From: Pictodentalium vernedei | Lineage: Eukaryota > Mollusca > Scaphopoda > Dentaliida > Dentaliidae | Assembly (NCBI GenBank): GCA_031216915.1 | Contig: CM062296.1 | Span: 791,322,823-791,386,822, forward strand | DNA: 64,000 nt | Direction: 5' to 3' | Shown: positions 41,684 through 53,179 of the stretch, piece after piece | Position numbering within the stretch: the stretch's first letter is position 1 | How the letters are laid out: each line of letters begins with the position of its first letter | Program-made: the position numbers and the translations under genes | Notes under the pieces: model-generated | Told to the model about the DNA's origin: nothing | The model's input: only the letters and a program-made list of their open reading frames with translations | The model's database searches: none

Positions 41684-41803
41684 CCCTTATAAAAAAGTAC
41701 CATGGTAAACCATGGTAAATCCCAAAATACCCTGGTAATACCATGGTATTACCAGGGTATTTTGGGATTTACCATGGTTTACCATGGTACTTTTTTATAA
41801 GGG
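41684..41803. repeat. Perfect 120-bp palindrome without spacer
   Basis: The two 60-bp arms match at every position and meet at CCATGG (41741-41746). Each arm contains repeated 'ccatggtaa' motifs, themselves small palindromes. Confidence 0.93.
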
Positions 41804-42169
41804 AGTATCTGAAGTTTGATTTTCAATCATTTTTTTAACAATGTTTTGGGGTACATGAGTACGAAATTGTCACTTGATTTCGTTTTCGTGAAGTGAAATT
41901 TAATTTGATGTCCTGGGCCTCCGTCGATATTAACGCCACAACGTTAAATACTTTCCTAAAATCTGGATAAAAGTGCGTCGTTGCACATTTCAACTATCTG
42001 TCGAAGTGTCTGTGGAATATTATAGTGATATATGTTGCAGTATGTGTGGAAGGGCGGTCACAAAATGAAAAGGTTTCTTTTGGAGTTTTAAATTTTTTTG
42101 TCGTTTTGGTTATAGATGCGCCTTTATGCGCAGTACGTGGTTATTTTATCTTTATAATTAGTGAGGGAT

Positions 42170-42545
42170 TTATTTATTTATTTATTTATTTATTTATTGG
42201 TGTTTAAGGTCACATACTTATGCACAATGGCTAATCGTGACCGTGGCAGTTTTACGGGCGGGGGAAGCCGGAGTACCCGGAGAGAACCACTGAGCATCGA
42301 CGAGCAACTGTCAGCTCTTCAACATTCAAACTCTGTTCAAGCTCCGCCCAAGCAGGGTAACAGCGGTTGAAGACATGTGCAACATCGACGTGCAGTACGC
42401 CTTAGTACATGGCGTCATGGTGCCCCCATGTAGGCAACCGGGATAAAGTGCCTTGCCCAAGGACACAACGCGTCCCGGACGGGGATCGAACTCGGGACCT
42501 CTAGCATAGAAGTCCAACAATTTACCTCTGAGCCACCGCGCTCCC
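42170..42545 (-). mobile_element. Complete tRNA-headed SINE with target duplication
   Basis: On the minus strand it begins GGGAGCGCGGTGGCTCAGAGG (A-box-like), has GAGTTCGATCCCC (B-box-like), then the shared SINE body and an (AATA)n tail at its 3' end. Direct repeats flank it: aattagtgagggat (42156-42169) and aattagtgagcgat (42546-42559), 13 of 14 identical. Confidence 0.9.
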
Positions 42546-42559
42546 AATTAGTGAGCGAT

Positions 42560-45015
42560 GGGTGGTCACAAAAAATGTGGGCTGGGAAATTCCATACATT
42601 TTCAGAGTATATAGTGTCATCAACTCGTGATATTAACTTTTTCCCACTTTTTGATTAGATTGCTGTATTATTTACGAGACATATCCAGCCCTGGACACAA
42701 ATAGCTTTCATCGTAACCAGGCAGGTCAACCGGTACCTGTAGAATAATTGGGACGATGCCATGTATGTCTTGCGATCTTTGGGACCGGGGAGTTTTAATT
42801 GCAAACCTTTCTCCTATCTGACTGCGATATGTCACCCAATTGTCTATTTGTCTCGATGCTGTTGACGAAGGTTACGTAAGATTTCTCTATAATGTCACTC
42901 ATCCCCATTTGTTTTGGTGTAGGAACTTCACCTGCACTCAAGGAGTGACGTGATAGACTGTTCAGTTAATGGGAACTTGGAAGACAACTGGTTCCATTAT
43001 TCAGTCAAATAATACCTTATTTACAGAACTTGAGCACTGACTAATGTGTCTCGTGATGTTCAGCTGGTATCAGCTGATATCAGCTGGATCTGACTGGGCA
43101 ATCACCCGGATTTCTAACTGAGGACATCTTCCAAGCCGACGCCAATTGAGGCTTGGGGACGAATATCGGGACGGACAGGTGGAGGCTCATCTTTGGCCAC
43201 GGGTGCCACATGTCACCCGATCTTCTGACTGAATGTGTCCAGATCATGTGATGCTTAGCAAGCATCAATTTTCAATCCTGCCGAAGGCCAGTCACATACT
43301 TCTGTATATATAACAGCCAACGCAACACCAGAACAGTCACCTCCGGTCACACTCACAAACGGCACGCTGTTAACAATCCTGCGCACATTAAATGAAATAT
43401 TTGGCTGGGCATTAAGTCTTGACTGTCTCAAGGAAACTACTGCCACTCAAGTATTGTTGATTAAGTGTGATAAACTTTGTTAGATTTTGATGCTTTGAGA
43501 CTATTTTGACATATTTAACGCAAGAAATTGGTGAAGCGCTTGAGACTTTGTAATTAATAAAAGTATTGATAATCGGAAAAGGAGCTGTTTTGGTAACAAC
43601 TGAAGTCCGAACTGTAATATAAAACCACTAGCCAACGAAGCCCTTGAGCCACGGCCATTGACGCTCATTATGCCACACATGCCTGTCCATCATACGTGGA
43701 TGTAATGCGCAACCCTTGAGTTGAGTTAGTCTCGAAAGAATGTCAGGTCTGACTGGCAAAACGTGCGGGATAAGGAGTGTAATGCTGCTGTTATTATTTT
43801 GTCGTAACCTTTGGTTATTTAACGTATTTTACAGTTGACCTAACATCCACGTAATCTAAACGGTCGTTCGCGGGTTATATTTAAGCCTGATAATAAAGGC
43901 AAAATGTTATGTGTTTAACCCCTGTTTACGAAATTTAGAGACATTTTCTGAGCTTCTGACTTTTTCGAAAATACCTAACGCTTGGGGGTAATTAGAGAAC
44001 GTTATTTACACCATACTCGTTGGTATTATTACCTGTGAAAAGCATATATGTTAAATTTTAGCTTTTAACTCCACTACGTGTGTAAAGCCTCTACTGCGGT
44101 TAAAAAATGTACACCCACAGTAGGAAGTCCATCCAACTTGACCTTTGACATGACGCAATTTGCCAACTTACATTCACACTTCGCGATGTTTCATTCAAAC
44201 ATACGACGTTTTGCGGTACTATCTGCTACGTGCATTGACTTGTTAAGTTTAAAATACCTACAATTAAATATTTAAAATAAAATTTAAGAATTGTTAATGA
44301 TAATTTGACTGAAAAAGCAAGGTAAATTCAATCAACTTTGACGATGTGTCCAGCTAGTCAATCAAGCATTCACGTGCAGCCGGTAGTACTGTCCACCGGC
44401 GCAGATGGAAACAAACCAAACCCGTGTGTTTGCGATAGAAAGTGTCGTTGTTTCTCCATTTTAAGTGACAAGGTCGATTGTTTATCAACAGCAGTGCTCA
44501 AAATAACTTTTTATCTTTGCGTAGCAAAATGCTACAAATTTCCAAAAAATGAATAACATTTTGTAAAAATTACACAGCTATTTTTGTATACTAGAGTTAT
44601 GTTATGCTGTTTTGTATTGAATTCTTCTAAGTACATAGAATAGTTTCCATCCATTTCTGGGCATTTCCAAATGATCTGCAACACATGAAACATTTACTAT
44701 GTTTTTTTTAACTGAACTGCCTTTAAGGGTTGCATGGACTTGGATATTTTCAAATAGCGTCTTGGTTGATCAATAGAGTTCTCAAAATGGAAGTTGGAAT
44801 TTTTAATTTGATGGGCTTGAAGTTATTTTTAATGTACATCTTATGCAAAATGTTGTAAAAACAGGAAGAATTTAAACCAATAGAATTCATCTTACATATG
44901 AAGTTGCTAATGATGCTTGATGGAGAGTTAATCTGAGTTATGCCTGGAGTGTTCCACAATCAGAAGTAAAGCATCAGTGAACTAGTTTTCAAATTTGTTT
45001 GCAAATTTTCATTTA
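42560..45015. other. Host DNA, nothing recognised
   Basis: A short 'tatcagctg' repeat near 43065-43090 is the only structure noted. Open frames are under 75 codons and show no family features. Confidence 0.35.
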
Positions 45016-45084
45016 CATTTTGCGATACAAGATAATCAACTGCAGCCTAATAGGCTGCAGTTGATTATCTTGTATCGCAAAATG
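45016..45084. repeat. Perfect 69-bp palindrome
   Basis: Arms of 34 bp around a single centre base in 'gcctaataggc' ('cattttgcgatacaag...cttgtatcgcaaaatg'). Confidence 0.9.
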
Positions 45085-45191
45085 CTATACATAATTGAAC
45101 ATTGTGTAGCTTTTTGCAAGTTTTGCATAGCAAAAGGCGACGCGACACCGCTTATTTTGAGCCCTGATTAAGAGCATGGTATAAATAAAAC

Positions 45192-45307
45192 AAATAGGTA
45201 CTAGGGACGGTATTCAGACTTAAACCACGAATAGGATAACGGTTTTAAACCCTCTATCCTATTCGTGATTTAAATCTGATTACCTGCCCTACATGTAGTA
45301 CCTATTT
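45192..45307. repeat. Imperfect palindrome, arms about 50 bp
   Basis: 'aaataggtac..gggacggtat...cacgaataggata' is mirrored by 'tatcctattcgtg...gtacctattt'. Confidence 0.8.
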
Positions 45308-45970
45308 ATTCTATATATACACAAGAATCTTCCTACTTTTTTTACCACTTTTTCGTGTGCGATTCTGTCCAGAAATAATGCAAAAGGTGAGAGGACAAAA
45401 AATATATTTTGTCCTCCAGCCGACAATAGTGCAAAATACAGAAAAATGGCATAAAAAACTTTTTCAATAAAAAACCCTAAAAATACCATTTTTCTAAAAT
45501 TAAGAGAAATATAAAATACCAAAAGTTCATTTGAATCGGACGCGTTTTCATTTTTGAGACAATGACGTCATCACTCAATTCGGCTCCCATCTCTGGGAAT
45601 TTCCAAGGACGGCAACACATTTTAAATATAGTTTTGAGTGGAGATTTTATTCCTAACATTTGAAAAGAATGAGCATAAAAATGAGCTGAAAATTAAGGAT
45701 AAAGAAAACAAACGTAAAATTCGGTTCACAACGTAAGAAAATGAGACGAACAAAAGACAAATGTCGACAAGTATACGAAATTTCTTGAGTGTATCTAAGC
45801 CGGAAGTTAACATGGAATTAGAAAAAAAAAACACGGAAGCCAATGAAAGTTTTTTTGTTCTACCGATTGATCGAAGAAAAAACTTGAAACCTAGTCATTT
45901 TGGGCAGAAAGATGTTTAAAAAATTGATCCCCCCCCCCATAAGAAACCCATCCACACCTAGACTATGAAG
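45308..45970. other. Host DNA before the foldback cluster
   Basis: The end of this stretch (about 45890-45970) resembles 47875-48005, so it belongs to the dispersed repeat cluster that follows. No gene is seen. Confidence 0.4.
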
Positions 45971-46170
45971 GGTAATATAACAAAAACATGAGTTTGGAGG
46001 GCGTTACGGTTTATTAACGGCCCGAGAGGAATGAATAACAGCAGAGGGCTCATTACCGGTCCGAGACGATGTCGAGAGCCGTTAATATGCCGGAGGGCTG
46101 TTATTCAGTCCAGAAGGGCCGCTAATAGACTGAGACGCCCGACAAAATCATGTTATTACTATTATTACCA
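45971..46170. mobile_element. Foldback element 'ggcccgagacga', copy 1
   Basis: Inverted-repeat element of about 200 bp with 'ataaca..aacatga.tttggagggc' at one end and 'gcccgacaaa.tcatgttatta' at the other. The centre carries 'gagacga.gtcgag'. Related copies lie at 48379-48575, 49909-51345 (split), 51743-51950 and 61886-62035. Confidence 0.8.
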
Positions 46171-46240
46171 TGACCGGAAGCGGGCGGCTGGCTGTTAATG
46201 AGTTTTGTTCTCATTAACTCTCGCCGCTCGCTTCCGGTTG
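46171..46240. repeat. GC-rich palindrome abutting foldback copy 1
   Basis: 'gaccggaagcgggcgg...gttaatgag' is mirrored by 'ctcattaac...ccgctcgcttccggt' with a 7-base loop. Confidence 0.75.
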
Positions 46241-46327
46241 CATGACATCATGAATTACTGAGTTTTACCACCACGCCAAACTCCGTTAATATAGTAGAGA
46301 ACGTGCGCTAAAATGGTAATAATAGAA

Positions 46328-46640
46328 GTGATCGCGGCCCAAAAACAACATCTTGATGCATCAACTAACCTACAGTGGAGTACTAGCAGAAACAATGCTG
46401 ACTCTACACAAATTCTGGCAACTGAAAAAATCCCTCAGTAAAGTATCGACAATATATGGGTTAAGCGGTATTGGAATTGTCCTAAACAGCACATAAGCGC
46501 AATATAAAAATTTGCAGCCATGGGATTAAAAGAAACTGAGCATAAAATCTTACATAAAATATATTATTTCCAAATGAAACAAAATACTGCATTTTGATTG
46601 GCTGAGAGGTACGGTGTAACTTGCAATCTACAGTGGCTTT
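46328..46640. repeat. Dispersed repeat 'agtgatcgcggccc', copy 1
   Basis: The block 'gaagtgatcgcggcccaaaaac', 'catcaactaacct' and 'attctg.caactgaaaa' recurs at 48008-48260 and, more diverged, at 52078-52330. Each lies next to a foldback copy, so both may be parts of one larger element. Confidence 0.65.
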
Positions 46641-46811
46641 TTTTACACCGTGGTTAACCACGGTGTAAAAACAAGAATATAAAATAGCAGGCTATATCGC
46701 TAAAAAATAGTACCCAATTTTAATTGTTAATTCATACCTTCTGCTCGGTTATGTTAGAACAACAATAAAAATACAGGAAATTTAATATTTATGTGCAATA
46801 AAATATTACAG

Positions 46812-46864
46812 ATATGGATGTCATTGGAACTGGCTCATTGAGCCAGTTCCAATGACATCCATAT
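46812..46864. repeat. Perfect 53-bp palindrome
   Basis: 26-bp arms 'atatggatgtcattgg...' mirrored around the T at 46838. Confidence 0.9.
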
Positions 46865-46974
46865 TTGTCTGGTTTTATTTATTAAGAAAGTTACAAAGTA
46901 CAAATTTTCTGTCCGTTTTTGCCCACAATGTAGGTTAAAGTATTAAGTACACCAAAATTCTTGGAAATAAATCC

Positions 46975-47102
46975 GTTATCCTTGTGTTTTCCATGGTGTA
47001 TGGGAATTTACACCGGTTTGGGAACTCATACGCCCTTCTCAGGGTGTATGAGTTCCCAAACCGGTGTAAATTCTCATACACCCTGGAAAACACAAGGATA
47101 AC
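46975..47102. repeat. Near-perfect palindrome, about 128 bp
   Basis: 'gttatccttgtgttttcca', 'acaccggtttgggaactca' and 'tacgcccttctcagggtgta' give arms of about 58 bp around a short loop; there are few mismatches. Confidence 0.88.
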
Positions 47103-47304
47103 TAATAATAGCTGAACTAAACATAAATTGTTACGACTATAAATTAAATCATTTCTGGAATAAAAATACTAAAGAAATTAGCAACAACCATCCACAGTGG
47201 CACACCTACACTATAAAGGCTAATATAACTTGAGATCACGGCCCCAAACAACATGTGAAAAAAATAACTGTCCAGAAATAGAAGGGCTTGAAGGCACAAC
47301 AGAA

Positions 47305-47527
47305 GCCAATACTACAAAACTTTTACAATTGTATTTTTCAGAATTGCATTTTCTAGTTTTGGAAATAACTAATTGAAATGAATCATTGCCTTTTTTTTAA
47401 AGATTTGGCTATTTGCCAGTTGGCAAATTTCCATATCTTTTGAAATGCTAATGATTCATTTACGTCATTTATATTCACTTGTAGAAAATACAATTCGGGA
47501 AAATACAATTGTAAAAGTTTTGTAGTA
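47305..47527. repeat. Inverted repeat with long loop
   Basis: 'caatactacaaaacttttac' at about 47310 is mirrored by 'gtaaaagttttgtagtattg' at about 47512-47531, with a smaller hairpin (gccagttggc) between. Confidence 0.75.
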
Positions 47528-48007
47528 TTGGGCCCCTGGTCGTAATTCACGCGTGGGCAGTGATGGACACGCAAACGTTTACCAGGTAATAAAAAATCAT
47601 CATCAGCAAAATTTTAATTAATAAAGCACTGGGTTGTACGCGTTGCTTCATTAATTAAATTTTCGATGATTAAGCCTACAATTAGTGTTTGCAATCCAAT
47701 ATTACTGCGTCCGTGGAAATACTGCCCCAAAGGGGGAAAATGACCAGTCCACGGCGGCCGCACTGTAACTGATATAAAAAAAGCTTTGCATCCATGGGAC
47801 ACAAATTTACTGAACTAAACACAAACTCATACAGAATACATAACAGTAGAGCTTACCAGAATTTGTTACAACTTGAAACCAATGTCATTTGAGGCAGAAA
47901 GGTGTTACAAAAATTAAAAAAAAAACCCCAAAACAAAAAAAAAACCCAAAACAAACTCAAAACGAAAACAAAAACCCACAAAAACCACCCACACCTGGAA
48001 GGCTAGT

Positions 48008-48260
48008 AGAAGTGATCGCGGCCCAAAAACATCTTAAAGTATCAACTAACCTGAAAAGGAGGACTTGCAGAAACAATACTGACTTTACACAGATTCTGAC
48101 AACTGAAAATGTTTGCCCTAAAAAAATCCTCCAGCAAAATATGGACAGTGTGTGGGCTAAAAGGTATTGGAATAGGCCTAAACAACACAACAACACATAA
48201 GTGCAATACAAAAAATTTCAGCACTGGGATTCAAAGTAAACGAGCTGAGCATAAAATGTT
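48008..48260. repeat. Dispersed repeat 'agtgatcgcggccc', copy 2
   Basis: Same block order as 46328-46640, followed by a foldback copy at 48379. Confidence 0.65.
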
Positions 48261-48378
48261 ACAAAATATACAACAGCAGAGCTAAACATAAATTCTTACG
48301 AGTAGAAATTACGTTATTTTTGACATAAAAATACTAAAAAATAGCACAAACCACCAACACCTACACTATAAAGTTTAC

Positions 48379-48575
48379 TATAACAATAACATGACATTGG
48401 AGGGCATTGTGGTTTATTAACGGCCCAACAGGTGTGGATAACAGACCGACAGCTTATAAAAGGCCCGAGACGAAGTCGAGGGCCGTTAATAAACTGAAGG
48501 GCCGTTCTTCACACCTGTTGGGCCGTTAATAAGCCACAAGGCTCTACAAAGTCATGTTTTTACTATTATTACCAC
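48379..48575. mobile_element. Foldback element 'ggcccgagacga', copy 2
   Basis: The arms 'taacggcccaacaggtgtg' and 'cacacctgttgggccgtta' are near perfect. The centre is 'ggcccgagacgaagtcgagggcc'-like, with 'aacatgac' and 'gtcatgtt' at the ends. Confidence 0.85.
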
Positions 48576-48732
48576 TGAGAGTCTGAGAAAGTTTTGACCC
48601 TGCACCTTACATGACATGGTTTCAATTTCGACAGATGATAATATCGTCTGTTGTCAAACAAACTGGTGTCACATGATTAACACATGGTCGGCACCGGTAC
48701 GCTTTCAACTGTAACGAAGTTTGAAAACTTGA

Positions 48733-49680
48733 GGGGCTTATAAGTCATGGATTTTTGTTTATTTTGAAAATTCGCACCTCTGATATTCCTTCAATTCAAA
48801 TTAAATATACACAAAATGTACATCAAAATGAAGATTGAGATGTATAGAACACGAAACTCATGTGTAATCAACTCATAGAGTCGACCGTAAGCACCACTGG
48901 AAGTCTGCTACCGTATTCGTACCAGAATTGATAATTTAATAATATTTCACGAGAACAACTTGTGGCCAAATGTGCTTTGCATATCCAAGAACAAAGCAAG
49001 GGTATCAAAATTCTTCAAAACACAGCGACAGAGCTGCATGGGGGTAAATTCCAAAACTTTTGCCTTTGTTTGCATGTGAATTATTTTCGATTTCCGGTCG
49101 ACGTCATCGGATGGAAAAAAACAACATTTATATACAACGCCGTCTAAAATCAATAAAGGAGAAAGATCGCCTTAATACAGTATAATGTTATTAGACAGAG
49201 ACTGCACAGTTGCCATATTCAATGCAAGGTATCATGTTGAAATTTAACAGAATTACGATTTTGTTTTTCGATGGAAATTCGTGGTATCGAGTGATTTGCG
49301 CATGTCTGTCGAGCATGGAGATCATCTTCAATAAAAACTACAGACAGTGTTGTCCTTTTCCAAAATGCAGTCCTATCGCTGCACTCGAAAGTGTTTTGAA
49401 TGCCTAGCTTTGTTATTGAATATCTGAAGCACATTCGGCTACGATTTGTTCTTGCGAAATATTATTTTATTATCAGTTCTGGTACGAATACGATAGCAGA
49501 CTTCCAGGAACCAGTGGTGCCTGGCGTCAACTCTATGAGTTGATTACATATGTGTTTCGTGTTCTATACATCCCAACCTTCATTTTGATCAATAATTTGT
49601 GTATATTTAATTCGAATTTAATGAATATCAGAGGTGAGAATTTCAAAATAAACAAAATTCCATTACTTATATAGCCCCTT
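48733..49680. mobile_element. TIR element, ~230-bp arms
   Basis: The left arm (48733-48960) and right arm (49450-49680) are inverted copies ('aggggcttata', 'cacctctgatattc', 'gaacacgaaac', 'aatcaactcatagagt', 'tctgctaccgtattcgtacc'). The ~490-bp interior has no transposase. A diverged single arm of the same family is at about 57190-57395. Confidence 0.75.
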
Positions 49681-49908
49681 AAAAAGAGACCCGATATTTA
49701 CCGCTTTTAAGTCAGGAATAAAGGCTTAAAATGTACACAGACTTACTTACTATAGAAAGCTGCTTGTTTTCATGGGTCTAGCTTTACTGGACATTTTACA
49801 ATATTTAATAATTTAAATAAAAATCACATTGTTTACAAGTTGAAGCCATTTCCATTTCCGAGTGTACGACAGCAAGGAACAAAAATCACGTGATGTGTCA
49901 AGCTGTTA

Positions 49909-51345
49909 ATATAACAATAACATGATTTTGGAGGGCATTATAGTTTAAACAGTATTTATTTCCAAAGTATGAAAGTACATTTTTTTCACAATTCAATAAA
50001 AGCATACAACTATTAAGGAAATGGATTCAGCATCAAGCAAAAGAGCTTATACTCGGCTGTTTCCAGTCAAATATTTTGTAAAAATATATCATATGCGGCT
50101 GATAGTTATGCATACACTATTACGCCAGCACGATCAGAACCCACCATAGATTCATGTTTAGTTTTATGTTCACTCCTCGCTTTATGCGTTGTAAAGTAAT
50201 TGCTGGCCAGTTCTTATCGGGTGATGGGTCCTGGTCGTGCAGGCGCTGTACTATTGTTATACTTTGGCTATGGTTAATGTTGTTAGAAGACAGATGAAGA
50301 AAGGAACAGAACAGTGATAGAGAAAGAGGACTTATTGAGCTGATGGAGTGTGCATTACGAAGCGTGTCGAGTAGGGGCGTCGTCGACAGACACCACATGC
50401 GATCCAATAAGGCATGCCTTGATGTGGGGGTGCCTATGAGTAGGAAGGCAGGTGAAAACACTGTCATGGACTTAGCTTCTAGAAGTATAAACAATGCGGG
50501 GCAGAACCTCAGCCTCTCCTCGTCTACGCTCCATGCTTATGAGATAAGCTTCAGAGTCGATTTTGAAGAAGCCAACACTAAAACCTTTTTGATCGCAGAA
50601 TAAACTGATGCACCGTCTCGAAGATTGTTCGATTTTGTGACACTGATAAAAATTCACTATGGTAAATAAGGGTACCTGCATTGATTGGGAAATTAAGAGC
50701 ACCAAGAATCGAGTTCCTAACATCATTGTAAAAGGGACAAAACAGCAGGAAGTGTTCGGTTGTTTCACGGTCGCCACAGCTGCAAGAGGCTGTATCGGAA
50801 ATGTGATTTTTAAATAAGTGATCCTTCAAATTACTGCATTCTAATCGGAGCCTGCAGTGAAGAATTTGAGCTTCTCGCGATGTGTGGTTCACATAGAATT
50901 TGGGAATAATTCGTTTGTCATTGTTGAAGTAGGTTTTGAAATTTGTAAGATTTGGGTTTTCTCTTATGTCGTTTGGTAATTCATTCCATAGTTTAGTAGT
51001 CGATGGGAGAAAAGACGACTGATAATGATTCGTTCGACATGGTACAGTGGTCAAGTTAGACAAATTTCGGAGATTGTAGTTCTGTGTTTCAAACAAGGCG
51101 GGAGGTATCATCATTGATATGTAGGGGGGTGCTAAGCCATGGTACATTTTAAAATATTGAATGGAAGGCATTATGGTTCATTAGCGGCCCTGCAGCAAGC
51201 AATGATGAACAGCCCGAGGGTTTATTAAAGGCCCGAGACGAAGTCGAGGGCCGTTAATAAGCCCAAGGGCTGTTCATCATTGCTGCAGAGCCGCTAATGA
51301 ATCATGATGCCTGACAACACTCATGTTATTACTATTATTACCACT
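49909..51345. mobile_element. Foldback element copy 3, split by a LINE
   Basis: The left end of the foldback (49909-49946) and the rest of it (51163-51345) are separated by the LINE fragment at 49947-51162. The 17-bp stretch ggagggcattatagttt (49930-49946) recurs as ggaaggcattatggttc (51163-51179), 14 of 17 identical, as expected of a target duplication made by the LINE. Confidence 0.8.
49947..51162 (-). pseudogene. 5'-truncated LINE with C-terminal RT-protein region
   Basis: On the minus strand an open frame from about 51171 to 50578 encodes the end of a non-LTR retrotransposon protein: 'KMYHGLAPPYI', 'TTKLWNELPNDIREN', then a Cys/His knuckle CSCGDRETTEHFLLFC. The reverse transcriptase core itself is missing. 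The first ~5 codons of the frame belong to the target site. Downstream, 50577-49947 would be the 3' untranslated region. Part of it (about 49950-50080) resembles 10785-10915, linking this LINE family to the long dispersed repeat. Confidence 0.75.
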
Positions 51346-51604
51346 CCCTGTTACAGCTAACCGCATGAGGGAATTGCTGGAAGTCTTTCGGATTTGGGCA
51401 TTAAAACACAGAACAAAATTAGTATGTTATGTAAATTGAATTGGACAAGTGCGTCCGATTCACAGTGCAGTGAAACTTGTTTCCGAAATAATCACTGAAG
51501 TCGGTTCGATATTTCTGTTTCGATCGTGCGTTCGACTTCAGTTTAAAAATACAAAGGGACGTCATCCGAATGGGAATAACTCATTAGACCATGGAATCTA
51601 AAAA

Positions 51605-51662
51605 TAGCCGAGCCGCGGGCCGCTAATGGCTATTTATACCATTATCGCCCGCGGCCCGGCTC
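51605..51662. repeat. GC-rich palindrome
   Basis: 'agccgagccgcgggccg' is mirrored by 'cgcccgcggcccggct' around 'ctatttatac'. Confidence 0.75.
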
Positions 51663-51742
51663 CGTCGAATGACGTCACTGAAATTATGGAGTTTTAACGG
51701 GCCTCCAAACTTATGTTAATCGACTAGTAACTTATAGATTGA

Positions 51743-51950
51743 GTGGTAATAATATAACAATAACATGACTTTGGAGGGCATTGTGGTTTATTATCGGCCC
51801 AACAGGTGTGAATAACAGCCCGACACCTTATAAAAGGAACGAGACGAAGTCGAGGGCCGTTGATAAGCTGAAGGGCTGTTCTTCACACCTGTTGTGTCGT
51901 TAATAAACCACAAGGCCCGACAAAGTCATGTTATTACTATTATTACCACT
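51743..51950. mobile_element. Foldback element 'ggcccgagacga', copy 4
   Basis: Close relative of copy 2, bounded by 'gtggtaataat' and 'attattaccac' at its two outer ends. Confidence 0.85.
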
Positions 51951-52077
51951 GCGATTCGGACATGTTTTGACCCTGTACCTTACATGGCAGCTACAAACTG
52001 CCAATTGGTCTTCATTCAATTCGCTTGATTGAGAACTTTTTAGAGAACTAGAGAACGCCCGCTAAAGTGGTAATAAT

Positions 52078-52330
52078 AGAAGTGATCACAACTCAAAACA
52101 ACAAATAACTGTCCAGCAATAGAAGGACTTGAAGCCACAATGCTGACCTGGACGCTAATTCTGACAACTGAAAATAATTTATCCTGAAAAAACTTTCACA
52201 ACAAAATGTGCATAGTAAAGGGTTAAACAGTGTTAGATTAGCCCTAAACAATACATACCTGCGATATAAAAGCAATGCAACAATGGGAGTCGATGTAACC
52301 GAGCTAAAAAATAAACTCTTAGAAATTGGA
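52078..52330. repeat. Dispersed repeat 'agtgatc', copy 3 (diverged)
   Basis: Starts 'gaagtgatcacaactcaaaac' and keeps 'attctgacaactgaaaat', 'aaaatgtgcatagt' and 'gccctaaacaatac' in the same order as copies 1 and 2. Confidence 0.6.
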
Positions 52331-52854
52331 CACGGACGCTCATTCCGACGCCAACACTCCCGGAGTAATAGCAAAAACCCACCCTGAATCGTGATAGGAA
52401 AGTTAAAACAATCTGACGCCGTCTGTATCCCCCACTTGGCATACCTCAAGAAAACACGAAGATTAGCAGCTTTGTGATATCCATGTCAGACTGGATGAGC
52501 GTCAATTAACCCTTTACCCAAACGTAACGGCCATATACGGAGAACGCACATTATATTTTCACTTTTTTGTCTCAAAACATAGCTTATAGCCCTCATTCCA
52601 ACGAAGGGCCATGAGCTGTGTTTTTTAGACAAAAAATTAAAATGTTTACTCATTCAAGAAATGTGTTTGCGAGTGTCGTCTGTTGTTCGAGTTCGGTAAA
52701 GGGTTCAGCCCTTGTTTGTAGTGTCGTTGATTGGGTGTTATTACCATCTCTGGTCGCCTTTTTCCATTTCTGCACATGTCTCTTTATCACCCATGGTCTT
52801 ACGATATCAAGAATTCACTTCTTAGGGCAGCTGTCTCTGTCGACAGGTACAATG

Positions 52855-53178
52855 TAAAAATTACCGTAATTTTTACGGTCATATGACCGGCAGCTAGTTT
52901 CCAGGCATATGACCGTAAGCGTTACGGCAAACCGTAAAAAACATTTCACTGTCATTTGCCGTCATTTGCCGTATATTCCCGTAATTTTTTTTCACGCTTT
53001 GTACGGTCATATGCCTGGAAACTAGTTGCCGGACATATGACCGCAAAATTTTCATCATCATTTGCCTTATTTTTCCGTAAAAATTACCATCAAAATAATT
53101 ACGGTCAATATGACCGGTGGCAGTGTTCCAGCCATATGGCTGGAACACTGCCACCGGTCATTTTGACCGTAATTTAAT
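52855..53178. repeat. Nested palindromes built on 'tacggtcatatgaccg'
   Basis: Three related inverted segments: 52876-52920 against 53004-53050 ('ggcagctagtttccaggcatatgacc' type), and a near-perfect palindrome at 53095-53175 centred on 'ccatatgg'. Motifs 'ggtcatatgacc' and 'accgtaa' recur throughout. Confidence 0.8.
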
Positions 53179-53179
53179 T

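Noticed and set aside
42475-42545. Functional tRNA gene on the minus strand
   Set aside because: A and B boxes are present, but the sequence runs into the SINE body without a proper acceptor stem, and target duplications flank the whole unit.
43080-43446. Two minus-strand frames of about 62 codons as exons
   Set aside because: No splice pattern, family motif or repeat copy supports them; length is within chance expectation.
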